From Bacteroidota bacterium (GTDB taxonomy: Bacteria; Bacteroidota; Bacteroidia; Chitinophagales; Chitinophagaceae), in contig JAEZGI010000047.1 of NCBI GenBank assembly GCA_023416995.1, positions 1 through 41,380 on the forward strand: a DNA stretch of 41,380 nt, given 5' to 3'. The notes under the pieces were generated by a model that saw only the letters and a program-made list of their open reading frames with translations, had not been told where the DNA came from and ran no database searches. Shown piece after piece: positions 1 to 9,267 of the stretch. Each line of letters begins with the position of its first letter. Positions within the stretch are counted from its first letter, which is position 1. The position numbers and the translations under genes were made by a program.

Positions 1-2
1 GG

Positions 3-1676
3 TTTGGTGGTGGCACCAGTGATTCACTTCGTGAATGGGTTGAACAATTTATGGAGCTACGTACCTGTAACGAATGCAATGGTGCGCGTTTGAAAAAAGA
101 AAGTTTATGGTTCAAGGTAGATGAAAAAAATATTTCAGAACTAAGTGAGTTGAATCTTGATAAACTGATGTTATGGTTCGAAGGCATTGAATCAAGATTA
201 AGTAATAAACAGAATACAATTGGCAAGGATGTTATCAAGGAGATTCGCGAACGGCTGCAGTTTTTACTGGATGTGGGACTAAATTATCTGAGTCTGAACC
301 GTTCATCGCGTACTTTAAGCGGCGGTGAATCACAACGCATCAGGCTCGCAACACAGATTGGCTCGCAGTTACAGGGCATTACTTATATCCTCGATGAGCC
401 AAGTATCGGTCTGCACCAGCGCGATAATCACCGGCTCATTAAAGCGCTTACCAACCTGCGTGATATTGGTAACAGCATTATTGTGGTTGAACATGACAAG
501 GATATCATGCTTGCTTCAGATTACCTGGTTGATATAGGTCCACGCGCAGGCGCGCATGGGGGTCGTATTGTTGCCGAAGGAAAACCAGATGCCTTACTGC
601 GGCTTGATACACTTACCTCAGCCTATCTGAATGGTACACAGGCGATCCCTGTACCTGTTGAGCGCCGTAAAGGTAGTGGTAAGACGCTTGAGCTGAAGGG
701 TTCGAAAGGCAACAATCTGAAGAACGTTAATGTGTCGTTCCCGCTTGGGAAACTGATCGTGGTAACTGGTGTTAGCGGTAGTGGTAAGTCAACCCTTATC
801 AATGAAACATTGTATCCGATCCTGAGCCAGCATGCCTTTAATTCAAAAACAAATCCATTAAGTTATAAAAGTGTAAAGGGCCTTGAGCATGTTGATAAGG
901 TGATCGAGATCGATCAAAGTCCTATTGGTCGAACGCCTCGTAGTAATCCTTCAACCTATTGCGGGTTTTTTACTGATATCCGTACCTTGTTTGCTTCTGT
1001 ACCCGAAGCCAAAATTCGTGGATACAATGCGGGCCGTTTTTCATTCAATGTTAAGAATGGTCGTTGTGATGTTTGTGAAGGCGGCGGCATGCGGGTCATC
1101 GAAATGAACTTTTTGCCGGATGTTTATGTGCATTGTGAAAAATGCCAGGGGAAACGTTACAACAGGGAAACACTCGAAATTCGATATAAAGGAAAATCGA
1201 TCAGCGATGTGCTTGATATGACGGTAGACGAAGCGGTCGAGTTTTTCCAGAATGTTCCGTATATCTATCGCAAGATAAAAGTGTTGCAGGAGGTTGGGCT
1301 GGGTTATATAACCCTGGGTCAGTCGGCGGTAACGCTGAGCGGTGGAGAAGCCCAACGCGTAAAACTGGCTACCGAACTATCTAAAAAGGATACCGGTAAA
1401 ACATTTTATATTCTTGATGAACCTACCACAGGTTTACATTTTGAAGATATACGCCATCTGCTGGATGTATTAAACAAACTGGTTGACAGGGGAAATACCG
1501 TGCTGGTAATTGAACATAATATGGACGTGATAAAGGTTGCTGATCATCTTATCGATCTCGGGCCAGAAGGCGGTGACGGTGGCGGTCTTATTTTATTTGA
1601 GGGTACACCAGAAGATTTATTGAAAGTAAAGGCAAGTCATACCGGTCGTTTCTTAAAGGAGGAGCTCAAGGCCTGA
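3..1676 (+). CDS. uvrA: UvrABC excinuclease subunit A, 3' part (5' end outside window)
   Basis: DNA-damage recognition ATPase of nucleotide excision repair, acting in the cytoplasm with UvrB. The reading frame is open from base 3, so the first ATG at 51 is internal and the gene enters from outside the window; about 558 of the roughly 940 residues usual for UvrA are present. Visible parts in order: a CNEC zinc-module half, first ABC signature LSGGESQRIRL and Walker B ILDEPSIGLHQRD, second Walker A TGVSGSGKST, a second zinc module with CDVC and CEKC pairs, second signature LSGGEAQRVKL and Walker B ILDEPTTGLHFED. The nucleotidase gene follows after 20 nt in the same direction. No defect is visible in this part. 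Confidence 0.97.
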   Translation, partial: FGGGTSDSLREWVEQFMELRTCNECNGARLKKESLWFKVDEKNISELSELNLDKLMLWFEGIESRLSNKQNTIGKDVIKEIRERLQFLLDVGLNYLSLNRSSRTLSGGESQRIRLATQIGSQLQGITYILDEPSIGLHQRDNHRLIKALTNLRDIGNSIIVVEHDKDIMLASDYLVDIGPRAGAHGGRIVAEGKPDALLRLDTLTSAYLNGTQAIPVPVERRKGSGKTLELKGSKGNNLKNVNVSFPLGKLIVVTGVSGSGKSTLINETLYPILSQHAFNSKTNPLSYKSVKGLEHVDKVIEIDQSPIGRTPRSNPSTYCGFFTDIRTLFASVPEAKIRGYNAGRFSFNVKNGRCDVCEGGGMRVIEMNFLPDVYVHCEKCQGKRYNRETLEIRYKGKSISDVLDMTVDEAVEFFQNVPYIYRKIKVLQEVGLGYITLGQSAVTLSGGEAQRVKLATELSKKDTGKTFYILDEPTTGLHFEDIRHLLDVLNKLVDRGNTVLVIEHNMDVIKVADHLIDLGPEGGDGGGLILFEGTPEDLLKVKASHTGRFLKEELKA

Positions 1677-1696
1677 ACATTTAACTGCACAAAACA

Positions 1697-2245
1697 ATGA
1701 AGCGGATAATTATCGACATGGATGAGGTAATTGCTGACCCGATGGGTGCGGCAATTCAGTGGTATCGGTCCAAATATGATGGTGAGATCAACTGGCAGCG
1801 GATGCTGGCCGGTTCGTGGATATTGGGATTTCCGGAGGAACACCAGAAAATGGTACTGGATCTGCTGTACACGCCCGGCTTTTTTCGCAACCTGAGGGTT
1901 ATGGAAGATGCCGTTGATGTATTAAAGGAGATGAACAAATACTATGAAATCTTTATCGTGTCGGCGGCGATGGAATTTCCCAATTCGCTTATTGAAAAAC
2001 ACGACTGGCTGATGGAACATTTTCCTTTTTTTACCTGGAAGCAGCTGGCGCTTTGCGGAGATAAGAAACTTATTTGCGGGGACTTTATGATCGATGACCA
2101 CGTCAAGAACCTGATCAATTTCAAGGGTAAACCTTATATGTACACCTCTGCTCACAATCTTGAAGTTACCGATTATGAACGTATCAATAACTGGAAGGAA
2201 GCCGCAGGGATCTTTTTAACTGATGATGTGATAAAAGATCGGTAA
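1697..2245 (+). CDS. 5'(3')-deoxyribonucleotidase-like HAD phosphatase
   Basis: Likely removes phosphate from (deoxy)nucleoside monophosphates (NT5C family of HAD hydrolases, cytoplasmic). The protein is 182 residues, normal for this family. HAD motif I is at the N terminus, DMDEV, with nucleophile D7 and acid D9; motif II is probably IVSAA near residue 92, and a late acidic motif is GDFMIDDH near residue 130. The start ATG at 1697 puts motif I seven residues in, as in relatives. It lies 20 nt behind uvrA and probably shares its transcript. Family assignment is firm; exact substrate is inferred. Confidence 0.85.
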   Translation: MKRIIIDMDEVIADPMGAAIQWYRSKYDGEINWQRMLAGSWILGFPEEHQKMVLDLLYTPGFFRNLRVMEDAVDVLKEMNKYYEIFIVSAAMEFPNSLIEKHDWLMEHFPFFTWKQLALCGDKKLICGDFMIDDHVKNLINFKGKPYMYTSAHNLEVTDYERINNWKEAAGIFLTDDVIKDR

Positions 2246-2255
2246 TAAAACAAAT

Positions 2256-2280
2256 AGCCGGCAATTACTCATCGCCGGCT
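2256..2280 (-). terminator. Rho-independent terminator between convergent genes
   Basis: Inverted repeat AGCCGGC (2256-2262) and GCCGGCT (2274-2280) with an 11-nt loop. On the minus strand the hairpin is followed by a T-rich tract (rc of 2243-2255), so it best ends the minus-strand transcript coming from 3831. It sits 10 nt after the nucleotidase stop and may also act on the plus strand, where no T-run follows. Confidence 0.6.
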
Positions 2281-2454
2281 ACTGAGGATACTGGAATCGA
2301 CCAGAAGATTTTGTGGTCCAATAAGCTGGTGCAGGGAGTGATTAAAGAAATCATTTAATCGAGGCACTTGATAGGGAACGGATCAGGTTTTATGACTCAA
2401 CCGGATATCAGATTTAAATAATTTCCCTGCAGCTTACTGGCTTAATTATGTTTG

Positions 2455-2838
2455 TTAACGTACACGAACCTGGCCCGTTTCAATGCGTTCATCATCGCTG
2501 AACACTTCAAAAACGTAATCGCCTTTTTCCATCTCTTCGAGTACGGTTGTTTGATTGTTTTTTATGTTAACCTGGCGCATCAACTTCCCTTCAACATCAA
2601 AGAGAAACAGTTGGTAGGCCCGGCCATACTGGCCCTTCGCTCCAAAAAATAATACCTGGTGAGATGCATCAGGATATAGTTTGATGCCATGTTTCCGGCT
2701 GGTTTGTTGTTTGAACACAACGATGGTATCACCATTGTTTTGTCCCCATGTCGCATTTGCATCCGATGTTAGCAACATAAGGCAACACACACTTGTGACC
2801 AGCAACCTGCTGTATGAATTCAGGATATCTAATCTCAT
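2455..2838 (-). CDS. Small exported protein resembling a type IX secretion C-terminal sorting domain
   Basis: About 127 residues from the ATG at 2838; the frame is open to 2856 but the later start gives a cleaner signal peptide (hydrophobic stretch around residues 11-26). The mature part looks like the beta-sandwich sorting domain (CTD) that ends type IX secretion cargo: KLYPDAS where the family has YPNP, a LFDVEGKLMRQV strand, then EKGDYVFEVFSDDE and a basic end VRVR. There is no cargo domain in front, which is odd. It lies 36 nt downstream of the DUF6089 gene and is probably co-transcribed. The resemblance is by pattern only; it may instead be a free-standing periplasmic protein of the same fold. 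Confidence 0.6.
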   Translation of the reverse strand: MRLDILNSYSRLLVTSVCCLMLLTSDANATWGQNNGDTIVVFKQQTSRKHGIKLYPDASHQVLFFGAKGQYGRAYQLFLFDVEGKLMRQVNIKNNQTTVLEEMEKGDYVFEVFSDDERIETGQVRVR

Positions 2839-2874
2839 AAAAAGGTACAGGATCAAATGAAAACTAACTTACAC

Positions 2875-3831
2875 TTAGAATACAACCGGACAACGGGTTG
2901 AATTACCGTATCCATCGTTTGAAAGCCGGAAGCCAAGTTTAAATCCGATTGAATAATAGGCATCGTTGTTAGTGGGCGTACCTCTTTTATTGCCAGTTAC
3001 AAAACCGCCTGGACTTGCACTTGTGGATATTGATTTATTGGCCATACGTTGAGCAAGTTGTGCCTGTGGTAATGACATATTGCTGTAAAACAAAGATGGA
3101 TCAATATAATCAGTGCTTACATCATCAATATAATCAGTGAATGTTTTGCGGTGCAGAATCTCAAGGCTGAGGTTTACTGATTCAGATAAAAAATACTTTA
3201 TACCAAACCCCATCGGTATGTTCAATTGGGTCAGTTTATATTCTTTACGATCAGGATACTCAGGGAATCCCTGGCCTTCTGTATGCAAAGGTTGTAATGC
3301 AACCCAGTTACCTGTTACAGGGTCCTTGCCTTTAGGATTGAAGTTGAACAAACCTACACCTACTACACCATAAGGACGCAGTTTGCGGAACACATCTGAA
3401 GGTTCATATTCAAGAAAGGCAGTAGGATAAACTTCAAGTGCAACGAGTCCTTCTATCAGGTGTGATTTGAAATTTGAATTACGTGTTTTTCTTGCTTCTT
3501 CCAGGCCGCCTTTTCCTTTGATCACCGCATCATCACCTTCAAGGCTTCCGATGTTGGCAGCGAAACGAACGCCAATATATTCACTTGGATGATAAGTGGC
3601 ATAAGCACCAAACGTAAGTTTAGTTGTTTGAATGTTATTGTCTTTAAGAAAAGATGTTCCTTTACCAACGTTTCCTCCGAGGTCACCAAGGAAGTTTGAG
3701 GGTCCGACTGTTATGCCGGCTTCCCAAAATGAGACTGACTCTGAATATTGAGCAGTTGATGTTGGGGAATAAGAGTAACCAAGGAGTGTCAGGCACAAAC
3801 ACTTCCACACAGAGTGTAGATTCTGTTTCAT
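2875..3831 (-). CDS. DUF6089-family outer-membrane beta-barrel protein
   Basis: Predicted outer-membrane or cell-surface barrel of 318 residues with a signal peptide at residues 1-27 ending near STAQ. After it comes WEAGITVGPSNFLGDLGG, the characteristic opening of this Bacteroidota family, then alternating strands (FGAYATYHPSEYIGVRFAA, RPYGVVGVGLFNF, LNIPMGFGIKYFLSESVNL) and a closing GFKLGFRL strand. Strands with alternating hydrophobic residues and Tyr/Phe ends support a barrel. Function unknown; members are often seen near cell-envelope genes. It heads a short unit with the sorting-domain-like gene. Confidence 0.8.
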   Translation of the reverse strand: MKQNLHSVWKCLCLTLLGYSYSPTSTAQYSESVSFWEAGITVGPSNFLGDLGGNVGKGTSFLKDNNIQTTKLTFGAYATYHPSEYIGVRFAANIGSLEGDDAVIKGKGGLEEARKTRNSNFKSHLIEGLVALEVYPTAFLEYEPSDVFRKLRPYGVVGVGLFNFNPKGKDPVTGNWVALQPLHTEGQGFPEYPDRKEYKLTQLNIPMGFGIKYFLSESVNLSLEILHRKTFTDYIDDVSTDYIDPSLFYSNMSLPQAQLAQRMANKSISTSASPGGFVTGNKRGTPTNNDAYYSIGFKLGFRLSNDGYGNSTRCPVVF

Positions 3832-3977
3832 TGAATATTAGATTTAGTTTTCAGATGGTCGAGATTCCGGTCTTATTGCTCGAAGTCCGGGCTGTACGAA
3901 ACTATAAACGCAGAAGATTGCGATTTATGTATAAGGAAAGAAAATTTTTTGGGGCAGGGGTTGGTTACTATATCTAT

Positions 3978-4445
3978 CTATTTGAGTAACATCTCGATAT
4001 GCTCAATTCCGTCTTCAAGGTACATATCACTATCCTGGCGGAATCCGAAGGATTCATAAAAACGTTTAAGATAGAGTTGAGCACCGATACGTATCGGTTG
4101 TTTGCCAAACAAAATGTATAGCTCTTCGATCGACTGTATCATTAACTTTTTCCCAATTCCGGAATTTCGTGCAAACCGCGCGGTAACGACCCGGCCAATG
4201 CTCGCTTCCTGGTACATAATGCCGGCGTTAAACAATCGGGTGTATGCAGCGAGTTTGTTCGATTGAAATCCCATAAGATGATGGGCATACTGATCTTTGT
4301 GGTCAAGATCCAGGAATAAACATTGCTGTTCTAAAACAAACACTTCACTGCGAAGATGCATGATGTCGTAGAGTTCGGCAGTAGTAAGTTTATCAAAGGG
4401 TTCCACCTTCCAGGTCACTTCCATGTTGATTTCTAATTGAGACAT
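3978..4445 (-). CDS. elaA: ElaA-family GNAT N-acetyltransferase
   Basis: Predicted acetyl-CoA-dependent N-acyltransferase; substrate unknown. The 155 residues show the ElaA pattern: LYDIMHLRSEVFVLEQQC, then DLDHKDQYAHHLMG, the acetyl-CoA loop VVTARFARNSGIGKKLM near residues 86-102, and the C-terminal FYESFGF. Start ATG at 4445 is used; ATG at 4424 would remove seven residues and match the usual N terminus about as well. Stands alone between rarA and the outer-membrane gene, all on the minus strand. Confidence 0.85.
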   Translation of the reverse strand: MSQLEINMEVTWKVEPFDKLTTAELYDIMHLRSEVFVLEQQCLFLDLDHKDQYAHHLMGFQSNKLAAYTRLFNAGIMYQEASIGRVVTARFARNSGIGKKLMIQSIEELYILFGKQPIRIGAQLYLKRFYESFGFRQDSDMYLEDGIEHIEMLLK

Positions 4446-4518
4446 CTTAACCGTATAATTATTAGAGTGTAAAATTAACCTCGCGCAACAATAGTGCGAA
4501 TGATTAATGAGTGGTTGG

Positions 4519-5781
4519 TTAATATTTATATTTCTCTTTCCAAAGGTTTTTCAGATAGCGCCGTAATTCTTCTTCGCGGGCATTACTGCCAGGTTCATAA
4601 AATGTGGTCCCTGATAACTCATCCGGCAGGTATTCCTGGGCAGAAAAGTTGTTCTGGTAGCTATGCGAATACTCGTAACCTTTGCCGTAATCAAGTTGTT
4701 TCATCAGCTTCGTAGGGGCGTTCCTGATATGAAGCGGAACAGGAAGATCACCATGTTTTCTTACTGCTGCACCTGCCATGTCTATCGCCATATATGAAGC
4801 ATTACTTTTGGGCGAACTTGCCAGGTAAACCGCACATTGAGAAAGAATAATTCTTGACTCGGGATAGCCGATTTTCGTAACAGCATCAAAGGTAGTTGTG
4901 GCCATCACCAGTGCAGTGGGATTAGCGTTACCAATATCCTCGCTTGCGGCTATCACCATTCTGCGGGCAATAAACTTTACATCCTCGCCGCCTTCTATCA
5001 TTCGTGCCAGCCAGTACACGGCGGCATTGGGATCACTGCCCCTGATCGATTTTATAAAAGCAGAAATAATATCATAATGCTGCTCCCCGCTTTTATCGTA
5101 CAAGGCGATTTTTTTCTGTGCAATTTCCATCACCACTTTGTCGGTTATAACAACCGGATCATCGTTAGACAGGGTATTAACAACCAATTCAAAAAGATTC
5201 AACAGTTTCCTCGCATCACCCCCGGAGATGTTGATCATGGCTTCTGTTTCCCTGATCTCAATCACATGCTGGCGCAGCTCTGCATCTTTGATCATGGCAG
5301 TATGCAAGAGCTTTGTAAGCGCTTCTTTATCCAGCGCCTTCAAAACATAAACCTGGCACCTGCTTAATAATGCGCTGTTCACTTCAAACGATGGATTTTC
5401 AGTAGTGGCACCGATAAGTGTTATGGTTCCTTTTTCTACCGCACCCAGCAGGGCATCCTGCTGACCTTTATTAAAACGGTGTATTTCATCAATAAACAGG
5501 ATCGCGTGTGTTTTTGTGCGTGCAATTTCAATCACCTCCCTTACATCTTTCACACCGGCGCTGATCGCACTCAAGGTAAAAAAGGGAAGCTGCAGTGAGT
5601 GAGCAATGATATTTGCGATCGTTGTTTTTCCTGTTCCCGGGGGACCCCAAAGAATCATAGATGGAATGCGACCTTGTTCTATTGAGGTTCGCAGAATACT
5701 TTTTTTACCTGCCAGATGTTCCTGTCCCACAAGATCATCCAGGGTTTCCGGTCGCAGTCTTTCTGCCAATGGTGGTTTCAT
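4519..5781 (-). CDS. rarA: Replication-associated recombination ATPase RarA
   Basis: AAA+ clamp-loader-like ATPase (RarA/MgsA, relative of WRNIP1) acting at stalled replication forks in the cytoplasm. Walker A WGPPGTGKTT is at residues 45-54, Walker B LFIDEIH at 95-101, and ATTENPSFE with the arginine-finger LLSRCQV follows. The C-terminal tetramerisation part contains IRGSDPNAAVYWLARM and IAASEDIGNANP, hallmarks of the family. At 420 residues it has normal length. It ends 73 nt before the start of elaA. Confidence 0.96.
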   Translation of the reverse strand: MKPPLAERLRPETLDDLVGQEHLAGKKSILRTSIEQGRIPSMILWGPPGTGKTTIANIIAHSLQLPFFTLSAISAGVKDVREVIEIARTKTHAILFIDEIHRFNKGQQDALLGAVEKGTITLIGATTENPSFEVNSALLSRCQVYVLKALDKEALTKLLHTAMIKDAELRQHVIEIRETEAMINISGGDARKLLNLFELVVNTLSNDDPVVITDKVVMEIAQKKIALYDKSGEQHYDIISAFIKSIRGSDPNAAVYWLARMIEGGEDVKFIARRMVIAASEDIGNANPTALVMATTTFDAVTKIGYPESRIILSQCAVYLASSPKSNASYMAIDMAGAAVRKHGDLPVPLHIRNAPTKLMKQLDYGKGYEYSHSYQNNFSAQEYLPDELSGTTFYEPGSNAREEELRRYLKNLWKEKYKY

Positions 5782-5881
5782 GGTAGTATTTTTAAAACTG
5801 TCAAGCTAACTATTTCCCAAAAAGGCTTCTTCATTTACCATTCAAACTTCTGTCGGTTGGTCAGAATAAAGCAGATCCGCC

Positions 5882-6400
5882 TTATGAGGACGTTTTGTCA
5901 TTTTCAAGAAACGCATTGTAAAGCCGACGGGTATTTCTGTCAATGGTTTTGCGAAGCGCCACCTGTTGCCAGGTAACATAATACATGGTCAATAAAATCA
6001 TACCAAATACAGCCATTATGATGCGTCTCCTGATTGCGTACCGGTCTACAGGTGCGTTTTCAGTAAATACTTCGTTTAAGAGGTACACAAACCCTATCGT
6101 AAGAAAAGCAATGATGAACCCACTGAAAAAAAGAGCGAGTCCCATTAGCCGCCTGTAAGAGGATGAAATCTCCCGGTGAGGATAGAACTTTTCCAGCAGG
6201 TAAATATTGCTGCAGAAATTGATCAGTAAGACGGTTACACCCGCAAAGATCAGCAGAAACTCGTTCCACAGCTCATCCCCGCCTGCTATTGAATAAAGCA
6301 CCAATCCGGTGAATCCCAGTACGCATGCGATCAACAGGTAGTTTGCTATACGAAACAAACGCCATTCCAACGACAGGCCGTTATGGTGATCAATTTCCAC
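5882..6400 (-). CDS. Four-helix membrane protein, third of a tandem set
   Basis: Unrecognised inner-membrane protein of 172 residues with hydrophobic segments near residues 19-39, 47-70, 84-109 and 124-148 and a basic, polar tail. The start is GTG at 6398-6400, overlapping the stop of the upstream gene by 11 nt, which implies translational coupling; no suitable ATG exists nearby. The tail LRKTIDRNTRRLYNAF closely parallels LRRTINENDRKKIENEF at the end of the upstream gene's product, and segment spacing is the same, so the two look like paralogues. Function unknown. Confidence 0.75.
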   Translation of the reverse strand: MEIDHHNGLSLEWRLFRIANYLLIACVLGFTGLVLYSIAGGDELWNEFLLIFAGVTVLLINFCSNIYLLEKFYPHREISSSYRRLMGLALFFSGFIIAFLTIGFVYLLNEVFTENAPVDRYAIRRRIIMAVFGMILLTMYYVTWQQVALRKTIDRNTRRLYNAFLENDKTSS

Positions 6401-6890
6401 TGATAAATTCGTTCTCTATCTTTTTGCGGTCGTTTTCGTTGATGGTTCTACGTAAACGGTACATACCCCCCAGGTACACTATATTAAACGCAAACACAAG
6501 GAATGCAATGATGAGTGGCACAAGTATGAATGTCATACTCCGTGAGCTGAGTCCACCAATCTCAAGCATGGTATATGCATAACGCCACTGCACAATAAAT
6601 TTTGCAAACGTGAAGGATATCAGCAAGAAGTTGGAAAGGAAAAGCAGATTGAATTTACGCTTCTGTTTTTGCGAAAGTGGTGTATCGGGGTAGTTATCAT
6701 TCAGAACAGAAAACCCCTGGTACAAAAACAATAACATGAGTGTATAACAGCCCGCTTCAAGAAAACGCCAGCCGCGGTTGGTATCGTAAAACACACCTGT
6801 TATGGAAATCACCAGCAGGAATATAACCATGATCATCTGCAGTATGCCAATGCCTTTAAATATGCGCCAGCCTTTTGGAAGATTTATCAT
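6390..6890 (-). CDS. Four-helix membrane protein, second of a tandem set
   Basis: Unrecognised inner-membrane protein of 166 residues; hydrophobic segments at about 13-34, 42-62, 80-101 and 118-142. The tail LRRTINENDRKKIENEF (146-162) is shared in pattern with the next gene downstream. It starts at ATG 6890, 19 nt after the preceding gene, and overlaps the next by 11 nt, so the genes are almost certainly one transcript with aspS. No catalytic motif is visible. Related in topology to both neighbours. Confidence 0.75.
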   Translation of the reverse strand: MINLPKGWRIFKGIGILQMIMVIFLLVISITGVFYDTNRGWRFLEAGCYTLMLLFLYQGFSVLNDNYPDTPLSQKQKRKFNLLFLSNFLLISFTFAKFIVQWRYAYTMLEIGGLSSRSMTFILVPLIIAFLVFAFNIVYLGGMYRLRRTINENDRKKIENEFISGN

Positions 6891-6909
6891 GATAACCGGT
6901 TAAGCGTGA

Positions 6910-7425
6910 TTATTCAACGTTGTGTGATGTGTCTTCAAACACGCCGGCATATCTCTTCAGGAGACGTATGGTGACGAAGGCGTGGATCAGCAACAGCGAG
7001 GCATAGCCAAGAAGAAACATCATCGTTCCCTGAAGCATTTTATGCAGACTTGCATCAGTGATTTCGCTACCGGAAGGTTGTGCCGCCCGGGCCTGTTCCA
7101 TTATGGGTCCGATCAGTTCGGGGTTCGACAACAATATAATCATCTGGAACACCATAAATCCCGACAGGGCCATTGTAATATAGCCGTTTACTTTGATCAG
7201 ATCACGGAGGCTGATCTTAAGAGTCATTCCGCGGTCGATACCCCGCACAAGGAAACGCCAGCTACAATAGGTGTAGATCACCACACAGGCCACAAGGAAC
7301 AAAGGCAGCAGCGCCACAGGGTTAGCCAACGCACCAATAAAATTTGTCAGTAAACCCATGGAAAGAAAGGCTGCGATAAACAGCAATACATAGGTAACTA
7401 TCCGGTATCCAGTCAGGTTTTTCAT
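6910..7425 (-). CDS. Four-helix membrane protein, first of a tandem set
   Basis: Unrecognised inner-membrane protein of 171 residues with hydrophobic segments at about 8-31, 37-58, 80-100 and 131-153, and an Ala/Ser/Glu-rich loop of about 30 residues between the third and fourth. It starts 15 nt after the aspS stop, so it is read from the aspS transcript. It has the same four-segment layout as the two following genes, although its tail is less alike. Function unknown. Confidence 0.75.
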   Translation of the reverse strand: MKNLTGYRIVTYVLLFIAAFLSMGLLTNFIGALANPVALLPLFLVACVVIYTYCSWRFLVRGIDRGMTLKISLRDLIKVNGYITMALSGFMVFQMIILLSNPELIGPIMEQARAAQPSGSEITDASLHKMLQGTMMFLLGYASLLLIHAFVTIRLLKRYAGVFEDTSHNVE

Positions 7426-7440
7426 AACACAGGAACACGC

Positions 7441-9267
7441 TTATTTGAGATCAAGCTTTATTTGTAATTCTCCGAATTGTTTTTCATCAATAGTAGCTGG
7501 TGCATCCAACATCACGTCACGACCGCTGTTGTTTTTCGGAAATGCAATAAAATCGCGGATACTTTCGCTTCCACCCAGGATAGCACAAAGCCTGTCGAAA
7601 CCAAAGGCAATACCGCCGTGAGGTGGCGCACCATATTCAAAGGCGCCCAAAAGGAAACCAAACTTATGTTGTTGTTCTTCTTTATCCATTCCGAGGGCCG
7701 CAAACATTTTCTCCTGCAGATCGCGTTGGAAGATGCGGATAGAACCGCCGCCAATTTCGTTTCCGTTTAACACCATATCATAAGCGTTAGCCTTGATGTT
7801 AGCGTATGGATGTTGCAGGTAATTGGCCGCATCTTCTATAACAGGGTTGTTGTTGATCATAACCTCGATCTGTGCAGGTTTTGGCGAAGTGAAAGGATGG
7901 TGCCGCGCCACCCAGCGGTTATCTTCTTCACTATATTCAAATAATGGGAAGTCGAGCACCCACAACAGTTTGAATTCATCTTTTTTACGCAGGCCCAGGC
8001 GCTCGCCCATTTCCAGTCTCAGTTCGCTGATCGCTTTACGGGTTCTTTCTTCTTTACCAGCCAGGATCAATACCAGGTCGCCGGCAGCAGCATTACACGA
8101 TGAAGCAATAGCTTTCAACTTGTCTTCACTGAAGAACTTATCGACACTGCTTTTGAAGCTGCCATCTGCGTTGCACCTGATAAATATCAGACCCGACATC
8201 CCTATCTGTGGGCGTTTAACCCAGTCCGTTAGTTCATCGGTTTGTTTGCGTGTATATTCAGCACATCCCGGCACTGCAATGGCCAGAACGGTTTCGGCAT
8301 CATCAAATACCTTGAACCCATTCCCATTTATCAGCTCACCCGCTGCCTGGATACGGCCATCCTTCAAAAAGGCAGACTTAAGATTTGAAAGCTGCATGCC
8401 AAAGCGGATATCTGGTTTATCATTACCATATTGCCACATAGCATCCTCCCAGGTCATACGTTGCACGGCTTCGGGAATGTCGATCTGTTTTACTTCCCTG
8501 AAGATATGTTTAACCATACCTTCGAACATTGTCAGGATATCATCCTGTTCAACAAAGCTCATCTCACAGTCGATCTGAGTAAACTCAGGTTGACGATCGG
8601 CGCGCAGATCCTCATCACGGAAACATTTTACAATCTGGTAATAGCGGTCATAACCACTAATCATTAACAATTGCTTGAAGGTTTGCGGTGATTGTGGCAG
8701 TGCATAGAACTGGCCCGGATTCATGCGTGAAGGCACAACAAAATCGCGCGCGCCTTCTGGTGTTGATTTGATCAGGAATGGAGTTTCAATATCCATGAAG
8801 TCATTCTGATGCAGGTAGTTTCTGGCGGCGCGGTTTACCGCATAACGAAGCTCAAGATTTTTTCTTACCATCTGACGACGCAGATCAAGAAAACGATATT
8901 TCATCCGAAGATCATCTCCTCCATCAGTTTCGTCCTGTATGGTAAATGGGGGAGTGGCAGCCTTATTAAGTATGGTATATTTTTTAACCCTGATTTCTAT
9001 ATCACCCGTTGGGATGTTAGGATTTTTATTACTGCGTTCAGCAACGGTTCCAACTGCCTGGATAACAAACTCACGTCCCAATGGTTGTGCGTCGAGCGTT
9101 GCATTCAGGTCTTCACCCAGCAGCAATTGAGTAATGCCATAACGGTCACGCAGATCCACAAAGGTGATACTTCCAAATTTGCGGACGGTCTGAACCCAGC
9201 CCGCAAGTGTAATTTCTTTTCCTGAATCTGTGGCCCTAAGTTCCCCGCAGGTGTGAGTTCTGTACAT
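7441..9267 (-). CDS. aspS: Aspartyl-tRNA synthetase
   Basis: Charges tRNA-Asp with aspartate (class II synthetase, cytoplasm). The ATG at 9267 is preferred over the longer open frame to 9345 because MYRTHTCGELR is the normal family N terminus; this gives 608 residues. An OB-fold anticodon domain comes first (GWVQTVRKFGSITFVDLRDR), then class II motif 2 FRDEDLRADRQPEFTQ, a bacterial GAD-type insertion, and motif 3 GIAFGFDRL with the ATP-binding arginine near residue 559. First gene of an apparent operon with three small membrane proteins. Confidence 0.97.
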   Translation of the reverse strand: MYRTHTCGELRATDSGKEITLAGWVQTVRKFGSITFVDLRDRYGITQLLLGEDLNATLDAQPLGREFVIQAVGTVAERSNKNPNIPTGDIEIRVKKYTILNKAATPPFTIQDETDGGDDLRMKYRFLDLRRQMVRKNLELRYAVNRAARNYLHQNDFMDIETPFLIKSTPEGARDFVVPSRMNPGQFYALPQSPQTFKQLLMISGYDRYYQIVKCFRDEDLRADRQPEFTQIDCEMSFVEQDDILTMFEGMVKHIFREVKQIDIPEAVQRMTWEDAMWQYGNDKPDIRFGMQLSNLKSAFLKDGRIQAAGELINGNGFKVFDDAETVLAIAVPGCAEYTRKQTDELTDWVKRPQIGMSGLIFIRCNADGSFKSSVDKFFSEDKLKAIASSCNAAAGDLVLILAGKEERTRKAISELRLEMGERLGLRKKDEFKLLWVLDFPLFEYSEEDNRWVARHHPFTSPKPAQIEVMINNNPVIEDAANYLQHPYANIKANAYDMVLNGNEIGGGSIRIFQRDLQEKMFAALGMDKEEQQHKFGFLLGAFEYGAPPHGGIAFGFDRLCAILGGSESIRDFIAFPKNNSGRDVMLDAPATIDEKQFGELQIKLDLK

